A program made the translations under genes and the position numbers. Below, piece after piece: positions 22,440-33,031 of a stretch of 64,000 bases of DNA (position 1 is the stretch's first letter; the number at the start of each line of letters is the position of its first letter). The notes under the pieces are model-generated. The model made no database searches. It saw only the letters and a list, made by a program, of their open reading frames with translations, and had not been told where the DNA came from. The DNA comes from Euphorbia lathyris (lineage: Eukaryota; Streptophyta; Magnoliopsida; Malpighiales; Euphorbiaceae): positions 84,535,256 to 84,599,255 of the forward strand of contig NC_088911.1 of assembly GCF_963576675.1 (NCBI RefSeq). The letters run 5' to 3'.

Positions 22440-24178
22440 TTATCTTTAGGTACCTAAGTCTTTTTGGGTCCTTGTTTGTTAGGCTCAGCAGGTAAAACAT
22501 CATGTTTAATCTTATGACGACACACTTTGACAGTGTGCCCATTTTTCCTACAAAAGTCACAGCTGACCTTCTGTTGGGGATATCTCACTGGATGGTCAGC
22601 ACCCCAATGCTAAGCATGCCAGCACACCTTTTTGGTGTGTCCTTTCTTCCCACAGAAGTCACACTGGGCATTCCGCTGAGGATTCAATCTCTGCTGACTA
22701 GTATTTCGGTACTGAGTGTTCAAAGGAATATTTCTTTTATTCGGAACCTTGAATTGGTTCTGAATAGATGTGATGTCCTTTCTCAGTTTCTTAGAATCTG
22801 ATTGGACCTCAGAGACAAACTTGTGCATAATTTCCATGTTGTTATGCAAAGTTGAGTTGTCTTGGAGAAGATATCGAAGGTCACTGAGTTTGACCTCTTC
22901 AATCTCATCACATCGCCTGCTGAGTGCTCTAACCTTCTTGTTACACTTTTTGATAAGTGTGTAGAGGTCACTTAGGGCATTTATCAGTTCATTTATGGGC
23001 AGGGGTAGTGACTTTACCTCAGTTGAGTGTTCCTCATTGTCAGATGCAATGGAGGGGTCAGCATGCTCAGAAACACAACGCTCAGCAAGCTCATCAGCCA
23101 TGAAGCAAATCTTTGCTGGCTCGGTGGCATCAACTTCTAATGATGATGACTCATCACTGTCACTCCAGGTGGCCACCATTGCCTTCTTGCTATTCTTATT
23201 TTCCTTCTTCAAGGTAGGACAACTTGATTTGATATGGCCAGTTTGATGGCATTCAAAACATGTGATGGGCTTTGAACTGTCCTTTTTGTACTTGTTGTCG
23301 CTAGACTCAGCTTTGTACTTATCAAACTTCTTGTAAGGCTTCTTGGAATATTTATCATTCTTTCTGAACAACCTTTTCATTTTTCTAGTGAACATGGCTA
23401 TTTCTTCATCGTCTGTTGAGCTCCCATCAGTGGAGTCAACTTTCATGACAAGAGACTTTTGCTTCTTGTCCTCAAACTTCTCCTTCACCTCAAAGTTCTT
23501 CATTGAGATCTCATGGGTCAGCAGAGATCCAATTAGTTCATCATACTTGTAGGTGGTCAAGTCTTGAACTTCCTCAACAGCAGTTTTCTTGGCTTGCCAG
23601 CTTTTGGGAAGACTCCTCGGTACCTTCTTGACTTGCTCTTCCTCAGTAAAGATCTTGCCAAGTCTTTTGAGCTCGTTGATTATGTTGGTGAATCTTGAGT
23701 TCATTTCAGAGATTCCTTCACCATCATTCATTTCAAACAGCTCGTATAACCTCATGTGCTGGTTTACCTTGGACTCCTTAACTTTGCTGGTTCCTTCATA
23801 GGTGACCTCCAGTTTCTTCCAGATTTCCTGTGCTGACTCACAACCTAAAATTTTGTTATACTCTGCAGCGTCTAACGCATAGTGAAGCATGTTTATAGCC
23901 GAAGCATGATTTTGTAGCTTCTCGAGGTCATCTTCTGTCCACTTAGCCTCAGCTTTAACAACCGTTTGGCCGTCAACAATTTCAACAGGAACAAATGGGC
24001 CTTGGACTATAGAAAGCCATGCACTCATATTTGTTGCCTGAATGAAATTTTTCATTCTGTTCTTCCAAAAGGTGTAGTTAGACCCAAAGAACAGAGGAGG
24101 CCGAGTAATGGACAATCCCTCAGGAAGAATCTGAGTTGACTGATTTCTTGGGAAGAAACTAGTGCTATTCTCAGCCAT
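22440..24178 (-). pseudogene. Sirevirus-like Copia gag, copy B
   Basis: Start taken at Met 24178 (MAENSTSFF), matching the start of copy A and lying about 50 bp from the PBS; the frame itself extends upstream through the PBS. It contains the UBN2-type gag region, zinc knuckle CFECHQTGHIKSSC with all four ligands, a central coiled coil (NELINALSDLYTLIKK onward) and a second knuckle CDFCGKKGHTKKVC just before a stop at 22610. A third knuckle (CDFCRKNGHTVKVC) is readable in another frame at about 22500-22570. Three knuckle-like blocks suggest local duplication in this gag. It belongs with the integrase and RT fragments to its left. Confidence 0.88.
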
Positions 24179-24226
24179 TGTAGGGATCAGCTCAAGATAG
24201 TTATATCTTGCTCGGTGAGCTTTTAA

Positions 24227-24238
24227 GCTCTGATACCA
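24227..24238 (-). promoter_or_regulatory. Primer binding site of copy B
   Basis: The minus strand reads TGGTATCAGAGC, two bases from the LTR start at 24241. It is identical in sequence and spacing to the site in copy A. Confidence 0.92.
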
Positions 24239-24240
24239 CT

Positions 24241-25575
24241 TGTTGGTCCCGTGCAACGTGACAAGATTAGTTCCAAAGGGGGGATAGGAACTATTCTAAA
24301 TTTTTGTCAATTGAGGCTGACTTCTTTTCCTTAAGAGAAGATTTACATATCGGTGCTAAGTAGTTTAAGATACAAGCTTAGTCAACTAGTGACTAAGTCT
24401 GTTTCTTTTCTTGAGTCAGGAGATAACACTTGAGTCTATTCCTGAACTCAGCTTCTCAGTGCACTATACTCAGCATGAGTCCGTTACTTAGTCAGTTTTA
24501 TAGCAAGCAATTTATATAAAGGAGTTAAGGGTTAGACATATGTTACTCAGCAGACGTATCCTGGTTCGGCCTCTCCGCCTACGTCCAGTCCCCAGAATTC
24601 CTTCCGAGCTTTTTGAATCCTCTACTGAGCTCTTTAAAGGTAGAGCACGAAACCTTTTACAATAGAAGTTGAGTATACAAGAGTACCTTCCTCTATTCCT
24701 CTACTCACTCCTATCTCTACTACTGAGTACTATACCGAGTACTCAGCTTCTCCTTTCTATACTTCTAGAAATGATAAGTGTTTGTCCTAAACAACAATTG
24801 CTAAGACACTTTAGATGAATAAGATCACTCTAGACTTTTACACAAGATTGGAATTGGTGTAAGATTTGCTTTGCTTTTCTCACAGAACTTCGAATATCAA
24901 TTTGGTCAGCGTTTCGACTTGATTGAAGATCTGCATCGAATGAAGCATTTGAGAGGCCTATTTATAGTGACACTTGATGCACAGGTTATTTCGAATTTCG
25001 AAATAACCGTTGGAGGGAAACGACTTCCTGTCGCTTTCACTCAGTACGTGCTCAGCGTCTTCGGCCAATCAAAATCTTGTATCTTCTGTCTTCGGCAGCG
25101 CTCAGTAGATTTTCATCAGACAGAACAAAATGTTTCCACATTTACGGTAAAGTCTTCTAGACAGCTTTCTGCGTCTTCTGAACTTTACCCGAAGTAGAAA
25201 TACTTTGTCTCGAAGTTTATCCAGGCCAACTGCTAACCTGACTATATTGTCGCACAACTCAGCAGCTTCGTCTTGAAGCTTTTGGTCGAAGGTTTCTCGA
25301 TCCTTCCGAATGCTGGGCTTGCGTTTTACTCAGTGTGACCTGCGTTTTGATCTTCTTGGGCCGTGAGGCTTTGACATGTTGACTTGGGCTTGACTTTCTC
25401 TTGTGGGCTTTTGGGCCATACAACTTAATGTCTTATACATTTAAATAACTCAACATTGAATAAACACATTAGTACAAATGAAACAAAGCATTTAAATTTA
25501 ATGTGTTGGAATATTTTTATCATGGAGATTTAATAATTTTGTCAAATCAAAATCATGTTGAAAGGTGTTTCAACA
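24241..25575 (-). mobile_element. Sirevirus LTR serving copy B (and probably a neighbour)
   Basis: Plus strand runs TGTTGGTCCC to GTGTTTCAACA, 1335 bp, with TATA box CTATAAATAGGCC on the minus strand at 24955-24967. On its left are PBS and gag, making it a 5' LTR. On its right the minus strand reads GGGGAAGGAGGATT directly against the LTR, as a polypurine tract before a 3' LTR would. Both features on one LTR suggest two tandem elements sharing it, as produced by unequal recombination. Confidence 0.85.
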
Positions 25576-27282
25576 AATCCTCCTTCCCCTGCTCAGCAGG
25601 ACTATGAAGAGACTTCAACTGAGTCTGAAGGACATGGTCAGCATGACCAATCTAAGGCTACCACTGCTAGCAAAAACCCTAAAGCTGACCAAGCAACACC
25701 TTCAAAAAAGAAGAAGGAAAAGAAGAACAAGCCACCTAAGGAGAAGATATTCATTCCTATATACAACATCGTAAAGAATTGTGAGGTACTTCGTTGCCGT
25801 TGGTTCTCCCCAAGCTTTGTGATGGCTGAGAAACCTTTTTGTGAGTGGATCTCCAAAAACGGCTGGACCAAACTCTTCTCTCTCCCCGGTAATACCTTTC
25901 CACAGTTGGTCAGAGAATTTTACGCAAATCTCAGAGTTGTCGAGGATAATGCTGACTACTTAGTCACCAAAGTCAAGGGCAAGGATATCACAATCACTCC
26001 GACCTATCTCGCAACTCTACTAAAACTGACCGCCAAAGGTTCAGAACTAAGGACCACGAACGACTACTCTAAGATTGACTACCCTGTTGAGTTCTGCAAA
26101 CCTATAAACCATAAAGGGGAAATAGCCAGCACTTGCATGGGTTAGCCTCAGAAAATGGCTCATTACATCCTGACCAACTTCATATTCCCTAAGGTCAACT
26201 CCTCTTCATCGGCTTCCAATTTCGAGCAGTGCTTCATCTGGCACATGCTGAACTATATCCCACTCAACATGCCCGTCTTTCTTATCGGCGCATTCCAACG
26301 GAGTACTAGGAAACTCAGGATGGGCTCCCTCATTACAAAAATTCTTCAGGACCACCAGGTGAGCACCGTCGAAGAAATTGAAATTTGGGGTACGGAAATT
26401 ATAGCGGCACTGCTATTTGGGTTAGCCTATAACCAGCCGATTAAATCCAAGAAAGGAAAAGGTGCAGAAGAAAATGAAGAAGGGGATAATATGGTTGAAG
26501 CAGCATAGGATGTTCCAACCAAGAAAGGAAAGAAGGTAATGGCTGAACCCGCTGACCGAACTAGACAGGACAAGAATCGGAAAGCTGACCAATCTGCAAA
26601 GGATGTCAACACAGCTTCAAGGAAGCTGAGAATAATTTCTAGCAAAGCTGCTGCTGCGCAAGCTCAAGGTGAACCTAAGTCAGCAGAGAAATAGAAAAGG
26701 CAAGTTAAGCCTGAGGAAGAAAGTGAGGAAACCCCTGAAATGCCCTTGAAGAGGAAGAAAACATCTGGGTTGACGCCAATTGAAGCTAACCCCTTTGACT
26801 TCATGGTCACTTCGGAATCACACTTTGTGCGGAGTCAAGAAATTGACCTTGAGAAGACTCCTACTGACCAGGAGGAAGAACTGGGACATGCCGAGGGACA
26901 GTCTCAAGCTGATAAGTTGGGTGATGCTGAGCAAAATGAACAAGTTGATACTGACCAGGCTGAGCATCGTGCGAAGTCACCAGTGAAGGACAAGGTGGTG
27001 GAAGGCCTTGACACTGACCTCAACCTCTCTTCTGAATCCCTTAAGTCTATTCATGTTGATCCCTCTCCACCAACTAAATCCTCTAAGAAAGGTTCAAATA
27101 AGCGTTTTAAACGCAAGTCTCAAAAGACAAACCTCATTGATCTAATGGATGACTCCCCACTCAGAGATCCCATCACTGACCTTACCAAGCTTCAGTTCCA
27201 ATTCTTCTCGACTGTCACTGAGCCTTACCATTACCCACCTCCAGACCAACCCCCAAGCAGAACTCTGCAAACACGGCGCTAA
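25555..27282 (+). pseudogene. Antisense ORF of a plant retrotransposon, three amber stops
   Basis: One reading frame runs from 25555 to 27282 interrupted by only three codons, all TAG (26143, 26506 and about 26692). Its first seven codons lie in the LTR. After a Lys-rich stretch comes a domain at about residues 60-290 with FCEWISKNGWTKLF, LVREFYANLRV and GKDITITPTYLATLL, then NMPVFLIGAF. This is the pattern of the putative plant transposon protein domain (Pfam PF20167-like). The C-terminal half is acidic and Lys-rich, low in complexity. It is antisense to the adjoining LTR, as known for additional ORFs of some plant LTR retrotransposons. Function is unknown. In another frame, readable protein continues to about 27420. 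Confidence 0.7.
25576..25592 (-). other. Polypurine tract candidate
   Basis: The minus strand reads GCAGGGGAAGGAGGATT immediately before the LTR start TGTTGAAAC. This is the position and composition of a plus-strand primer, and it supports a second element to the right of the LTR. Confidence 0.6.
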
Positions 27283-27420
27283 GCCCTTTCAAGAGGAAGG
27301 AACAATTGACAACTCTCTCCTTAGGGCCCCCGAAGATTTTGTCTTTCCTATACTTACCACAGAGAAGGCAAACCTAAAGAGAGGAGGGGCATTGCCACAT
27401 ACACCAAAGGAGTTTCATTA

Positions 27421-29240
27421 ATAAAACTTTATTATTATCCTTCGCTTTTCTAATGCCCAGACCACCAGAATCTTTCGGCTAACAAACCTCACTCCAAGGC
27501 ACTAGATGGATCTTTCTTCCCTCCGCAGCTTCCCCCCACAGGAACCTACGGTTGATCTTATCAAGATCATTAAGAACAAGACCCGGAAGCTGACAAGCCT
27601 GCATAATGTGATTGGGAGCTGCACAATTAATTGATTGAATTAACGTGAGGCGGCCAGCGAGAGAAAGAGTCTTGGCTTTCCATGTGGCACACTTCATATT
27701 AGCTTTGTCCAAAGTATCTTTAAAGGAAACTTTAGACACTCTCTCACTGTGGAGGGGAATGCCCAGATACTTCCCAAGAGAATCAGTAAGAGGAATACCT
27801 GAAAGATCACTTAACCTTTTATAGACTCTCGGTTTCATATTCTTAGAGCACATCATCTTGGATTTCTGGATATTAAGTTTCTGCCCAGAGGCCGAACAAA
27901 AGCAATCAAGAATATCCATAATAATACTCAACTGCTCCTCATTACCTTCTAGGAAGATAAGGACATCGTCTGCAAAGAATAAGCGAGTCACCTAGGGATA
28001 GAACCTATTGATAGCTATCGGGTGGAAACTCCCATTATCAATTGCATCTTGAATCAGGTGAGATAACCTCTCCATAGCAATAACGAAAAGGAAGGGACTC
28101 ATAGGATCACCCTGACGGATTCCCCGGCCTGGGGAGAACTCCTCCAACATATCCCCATTAACCATAACTTGAAACACAGGAGAAGAGATACATACCTTAA
28201 TTAACCTTCTCCAGCTGTCCGGGGATCCTAGCTCTCTCCAGACTCTCCATCAGGAAATTCCAGTTGATACGATCATAAGCCTTCTCCAAATCCAGCTTCA
28301 GAGCCACAATGTCTTTCTTCCCCTTCCTAATCTTCATTGTGTGGACCATCTCTTGGGCAATCACCACATTATCCATCATTTATCTACCGGGCACAAAACT
28401 ACCCTGATTCTGACAAATGATCGCAGGAAAAATGCCACGGATTCTATTAGCCACAATCTTTGTAACCGTCTTATAAAGAACATTACAAAGACTGATAGGT
28501 CTCATATGCAAAAAGGAAGGAGGCTTATCAATTTTAGGAATCAGAACTAGAAGGGTTCTATTCACCAGCTCAATATCCTGAGAACCATTAAACACACCTA
28601 TGACAAAATTATAGATACCTTCCTTCACAACTTCCCAATGCTTATGGTAAAAGCCAGCAGGCAGACCATCAATCCCAGGAGCTTTAGAAGCCCCTAATAC
28701 TGAAAATGGCTTGGTCTATCTCTTTACGGGATATAGGTTTAAAGGCATCCTGACTGCTTTCCACACTGATCAAAGGAAAGGTAGCGACAGAGTGAGCCCT
28801 CTCCAGCTGGACCGGTTCCTCTTTAAACAGATCCTTATAGAACTCCAGGGCCAATTTCCGAATCTCCTCATCTTCATACACCCAATCACCATTAGAGTCC
28901 TTAATGGCATCAATTCTATTCCTCTGCCTCCTGATCATGGTAGAAAGATGGAAGTATCTGGTATTCCGATCCCCATCTCTAATCCAGGACTTCCAAGATT
29001 TCTGAAACCAGAGAAGCTCCTCCTGCCTGAGCACAACTTCTAGCTCCTTTTGAAGGGTTATGAGGAGGCCATCCAAACTGTGATCAAACCTCACCTCCAA
29101 CCTACGCTGAATGCCCTCCATCCTATTTAATAACTTAGTCTTCCTTCTAATAATATGCCCAAAAACATTTCTATTCCACCCCAGCACATTATTCCTGAAC
29201 CCTTCAGCAGCTTGAAGGACATTCGAATGAGGTTTCCAAT
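27421..29240 (-). pseudogene. LINE reverse transcriptase
   Basis: Several same-strand frames carry the L1 RT blocks in order: LVLIPKIDKPPSF with RPISLCNVLYK, LKLDLEKAYDRINWNFL, GIRQGDPMSPFLF, and the catalytic FADDVLIF at about 27965-27990, then KYLGIPL and the thumb region. Stops or frame changes at about 27992, 28185 and 28380 break the enzyme. A linker with a coiled coil (NVFGHIIRRKTKLL onward) precedes it at 28684-29187. Target-primed reverse transcription is the family function; this copy cannot encode it intact. Confidence 0.85.
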
Positions 29241-29241
29241 T

Positions 29242-30042
29242 CTATTGAACGAAATCCTTGAACTTAGGATGGGACTCCCAAGCCAACTGATACCGGAACG
29301 GTCTCTCTCCTCTAGGGCGGTTACCTCTCAAAAGCCTAAATAAAATAGGACAATGATCCGAATGACGGAACGAGAGATTTAACACAGAACTCTCAGGGAA
29401 AGAAGTCTGAGCTAAAACATTAGCGTAGACCTTATCCAAACGAACAAAGGTATTGTTACGTTTCCAAGTGAATCTATGACCAGACGCCCCCAGATCGGAC
29501 ATCCCACATAAATCCATACTATTCTTGTGATGAAGGCAGCGATTAACATAATGATTAGAACCCCCTCTTTGATCACTCATAAAGGTGATATCATTAAAGT
29601 CACCCGCCACGAACCAGGGCTCAAAAATGTTGACACTCATAGAGTAGAGAACCTCCCAAAGTCGTTTTCGATTAGCTAAGATAGGGTCAGCATACACTAG
29701 GGTAATAAAAAAAGGACTATTACCGGACACACTCACTTTACAGTGAATAAACTACTTATCCATGCTAATAATATCAAAATGAACCCGATCTGGCCTCCAG
29801 AAAGGCCAAATCCCACCAGCCCGGCCAGTTGCCTCCGATCTAACACCATTCTAGTTTTTAAACTTTTTAACCACCTCATCTGCCTTATCTCCACTAATCT
29901 TAGTTTCCAATAAAGCAAAACAATAAGGATTAAACTGTTTAATAAGATCATTAATATGGATACGGGTAGCCTTGCTAGCCGCACCCCTAACATTCCAACA
30001 CAACAAATCCATAGAAAGGAGGAAAACTACCCACACCCACAC
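29242..30042 (-). pseudogene. LINE AP-type endonuclease
   Basis: Starts MDLLCWNVRGAASKATR, the N-terminal block of plant L1 endonucleases, followed by ALLETKIS with the metal-binding Glu. After two interruptions (about 29853 and 29735) the second part has WFVAGDFND, the tyrosine-containing VRLDKVYAN and the catalytic SDH of FRHSDHCPI. The domain would nick target DNA before reverse transcription. Confidence 0.85.
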
Positions 30043-30379
30043 CCCTAAGCCAGGTATTTGCTAGGGGCTCCTGAGAGCCTCGCCGAGGTACCTGCCGGCC
30101 CTCTCTTCTCTGGTAAGCCCAAAGTATTTTGGATACTTTTCTGTTTACCCTTAATCTGCTTTTTCAGACTAGTTTTAGTAACTCCCATTGATTTCCCATT
30201 CCCAGGATCACCACAAAGAATAGGAATACTAACCTCATTAATCTTCTTCATACTATGGCCAGGCATGGCCAATGACCCCCCCGGGCTTCGTATTTAGACA
30301 CAAAGAGGGGATTAACAGATTCAACCACCCTCTCAGATGGTTCAACCGACTCCAAACCCGACATGCTTTGAACATCCCC
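30043..30379. other. LINE inter-ORF segment
   Basis: Joins ORF1 and ORF2 of the LINE. It has no conserved domain. Confidence 0.4.
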
Positions 30380-32088
30380 CTAGTCAGGATCATGAACTTC
30401 CTCCATCATCAGGGCCCCAAATCTAGATCCTGACATGAAAGCTGAACCGGCTCCAGGCTCCTCCCTAGCATTAGAGATAGGTTTCTCTTTGATACTGGGA
30501 AGAACAAGAGGTTTAGCAGAGGAGGCCTTCAAGTTAATGCTAATATCAGGAGGACGATTCTGCCCAACTGAAGGTTGTGTTTTTCGTCTATTAGTCCTTT
30601 TTGCCACCATCCATGGCCCAAAATTCCCACCATTCCCCTGGCTCACTTCAGATCTATCCACACCATCCACCACAATCTCCTTTATAACCTTCTCCCTTTT
30701 CGGGCATCCCTCCTGAGAATGACCATACATGCCACAATCATAACAAATGTTATGTAACCCTTCATACTCGATAAAGAACACCTTGTTTTGAACACAGAAT
30801 TTTGATAACAAAGGTTTAGCAAGATCAACATCAACACAAACCCTAGCAAACTTGCCCCTAATAGCTCCCATAGTAGTTTTATCCACGTGGTGGACCTTTC
30901 CAACCAGACCTCCAATCTTGCTGAGGAACTTTTCGCTATAATACTCAATGGGAAGGCCCGGTAACCTAACCCAAGTCAAAATCCTGTTAACAGAACAATC
31001 GCGAGGATTAAAATTAGGAACCTAAGGCCTTAAGGCCAAAACATGGTTGGAAATAATATATGGGCCCCCCTTAATCACAGCATTATAATCCTCAACCCGG
31101 GTGAATTTAATGACATAGTAGTCATTTTCCAGGTCAGTAATACTGACTTTCCCTTTCCTTGCCCACTGAGCTTGGATCCTTTGGGCAAAATAGTTAAAGC
31201 TAATTCGCTTCCCAAGCACCGTAACAATTAAGGATACCTTCCATTTCTCTCTAAGCTCCCTCTTCTCGGCTGAAGAGAGTCTGATCACAGGACAAAGAGG
31301 ATCGTCTTGGATACCCTCCTCATCATCAGAATCCGAGTACAGATCCTCGGATTCCCCCACCATCATCACCTCCTCCATACAAGGCTCCTCCTCTACTACT
31401 CCCATAACAGTGTCTTTCCAAGAACTTTTCCCAATCCCATTAACAATAACCCTAGATCTAAGAGAAACTGCGTTCCCCTGACCCACTGCCTCCTGGCCCC
31501 CAGCCGTCGCCCTAGCCTGCCCGGGGAATTGCTCATAGTGCCTGCCCCAGCGCCGGCACCCTGCCCAGCACAGCTCCCGGCGCCTCCAGCCCCCTGCTCG
31601 GCACAACCTGCGCCCCCCCCAGCCCCCTGCTCGGCACAGCCTGCGCCGCCCCCAACCCCCTGCTCGGCACTGCCTGCACCAAGCCCGCCGATCACACTCC
31701 ACCCGGCGCCTGGCACCCCCCGCCCAGCCCCCTCGGCACTCCAACCGAGCGGCGGTGCCTTGCCCCCTGCCCAGGTCTCCCGCCCTAGATCCGCAGGCGC
31801 CGCGCCCCTAGCCTCCCCTTGGCCCGCAAAACCCCAGCCGCCCACCTTATGGCCCCTTGCTGCCCCCCTCGCCTCACCCTCGGCCCGCAACACCCCCAAC
31901 CCCCCAGTCGCACCTCCCGAAACCCCTCCCACCACCGGATCCCTCGCGCGCCCACCCTCCTCTATCCCTTCCTTACCCATTCCGCACCCCTCAACCTGGC
32001 CGCCCCGCCCATCCACGCCCTGCTCCCCACCAGATCCGCCACCCGCCGCCCCCCTCTCCCTCGAACGATCCTGAACCCGTTTCACCAA
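30380..32088 (-). pseudogene. LINE ORF1 (RNA-binding, DUF4283-like, zinc knuckle)
   Basis: N-terminal frame starts at 32088 (MVKRVQDRSRERG) and is glycine-rich. Across the 33-bp repeats the useful frame shifts to the one ending at 31022, which holds an acidic stretch and the start of the DUF4283-type RNA-binding region (KWKVSLIVTVLGKRIS). After a stop at 31022 the next frame (30979-30380) continues with TWVRLPGLPIEYY and the zinc knuckle CYDCGMYGHSQEGC. This layout is standard for plant L1 ORF1 proteins, which coat the element RNA. At least one frameshift and one stop make it non-functional. Confidence 0.8.
31589..31687. repeat. Three 33-bp GC-rich tandem repeats in LINE ORF1
   Basis: The unit begins CCCCCTGCTCGGCAC and repeats at 31589, 31622 and 31655 with one to five differences each. 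On the minus strand it encodes Gly/Ala-rich or Arg/Gly-rich repeats depending on frame. It is the most GC-rich part of the window. Confidence 0.8.
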
Positions 32089-32097
32089 CCCTAGGCA

Positions 32098-33031
32098 AGA
32101 GAGAGAGAGAGATATTTCTATTAACTTTCAATTTCTAATACTTCAAGGAATAGAATTAACCCTAAAAAATGTGTATTCAATTGACTTTTACAAAATAATA
32201 TTAATAAATAATATGACTACTCAGTTCAAGATGGTTGATGCACCTTTAATACTTCTCTCCCAATTATTATTATTATTATTTTTGTTTTGGGAAAATTACA
32301 CAGAAATTCATTTTTCAAAAACTATTTACAACTATATCAAGTCATAAGTTTGGATTATATCGAACTAATAAAATCAGTAGTTTTAATATATTTTAAGAAT
32401 TAGAATTTATAAATTAGAAGTCTAGAATAAATTTTCTAGGATTTATGATTTATGAATTGGAATCTAGACTTTTTAAATTATGATGTAAAATCATAATATA
32501 TAGAGAATAATAACATATTAAGAATTAAGTTTGATGATATGACTTAGTTGTAATTTTGTATTTAATTATGATATTCATGTAATTGACCCTTTTTTTTTTC
32601 TACAACTAAATTGAGCTACTACAGCCCATTCCATCCAATCCAATCCAACCCAACCCAACCCAACCCAACCCTCTTCAATAAAATGGACATTTCGGGGGCG
32701 TTTGCGGTTTGGCCAAAACGAAGTAACCCTCCATCAAAAAAAAAAAAAAAAAAAAAACGAAGTAACCCGAGTGGCACTGACCCGTATTAAAGGAAGCAAA
32801 ATCTTGAATACCCAAATCGTGCGAACCCTTATTTTCAGGTACTGGAACGAACAATCCTACCCCTCTCAGAGTTTCAGCTTCAATCTGGTCAGTAGGATAT
32901 TATTTTTTTCGGATGGTTACTTTGGATGAAATTTTCAATCCGTGCTGGATTTAAGTTTATTTCTGATGTTTATATTAATTTTGAGTCCTTTTGAATTTAT
33001 GACAATGATTTTATCAGAAATCCATGCAACG
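32098..33031 (+). promoter_or_regulatory. Upstream region and 5' leader of the RRC1/SR140 gene
   Basis: Contains a short GA run (32098-32111), a CCAAC pentanucleotide repeat at about 32630-32671 and an A run at 32736-32757. A 5'-UTR intron is plausible: GTCAGTAGG near 32888 could be a donor and TTTTATCAG before AAATCC near 33019 an acceptor, placing the ATG about a dozen bases into the next exon. Transcription start cannot be fixed from sequence. Confidence 0.45.

Larger units (their letters stand above)
27421..32095 (-). mobile_element. L1-type LINE, 3' end missing
   Basis: Reads on the minus strand from ORF1 (about 32088) through endonuclease to reverse transcriptase, stopping abruptly at about 27421 after LVPWSEVC. 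The RNase H part and poly(A) tail are absent. LINEs are usually lost from the 5' end, so loss of the 3' end with the 5' end kept points to a later deletion at the 27420 junction. The same lineage's 3' end exists separately at 61829-63106. Confidence 0.85.

Noticed and set aside
22502..23801. Several plus-strand ORFs of 60-100 codons
   Set aside because: All mirror the gag coding region of copy B on the minus strand.
31307..32074. Proline-rich 255-codon ORF on plus
   Set aside because: It is the antisense shadow of the GC-rich LINE ORF1 repeats, with no independent domain.
32630..32671. CCAAC repeat as a telomere-like tract
   Set aside because: Plant telomeres are CCCTAAA-type; this is a simple pentanucleotide repeat.
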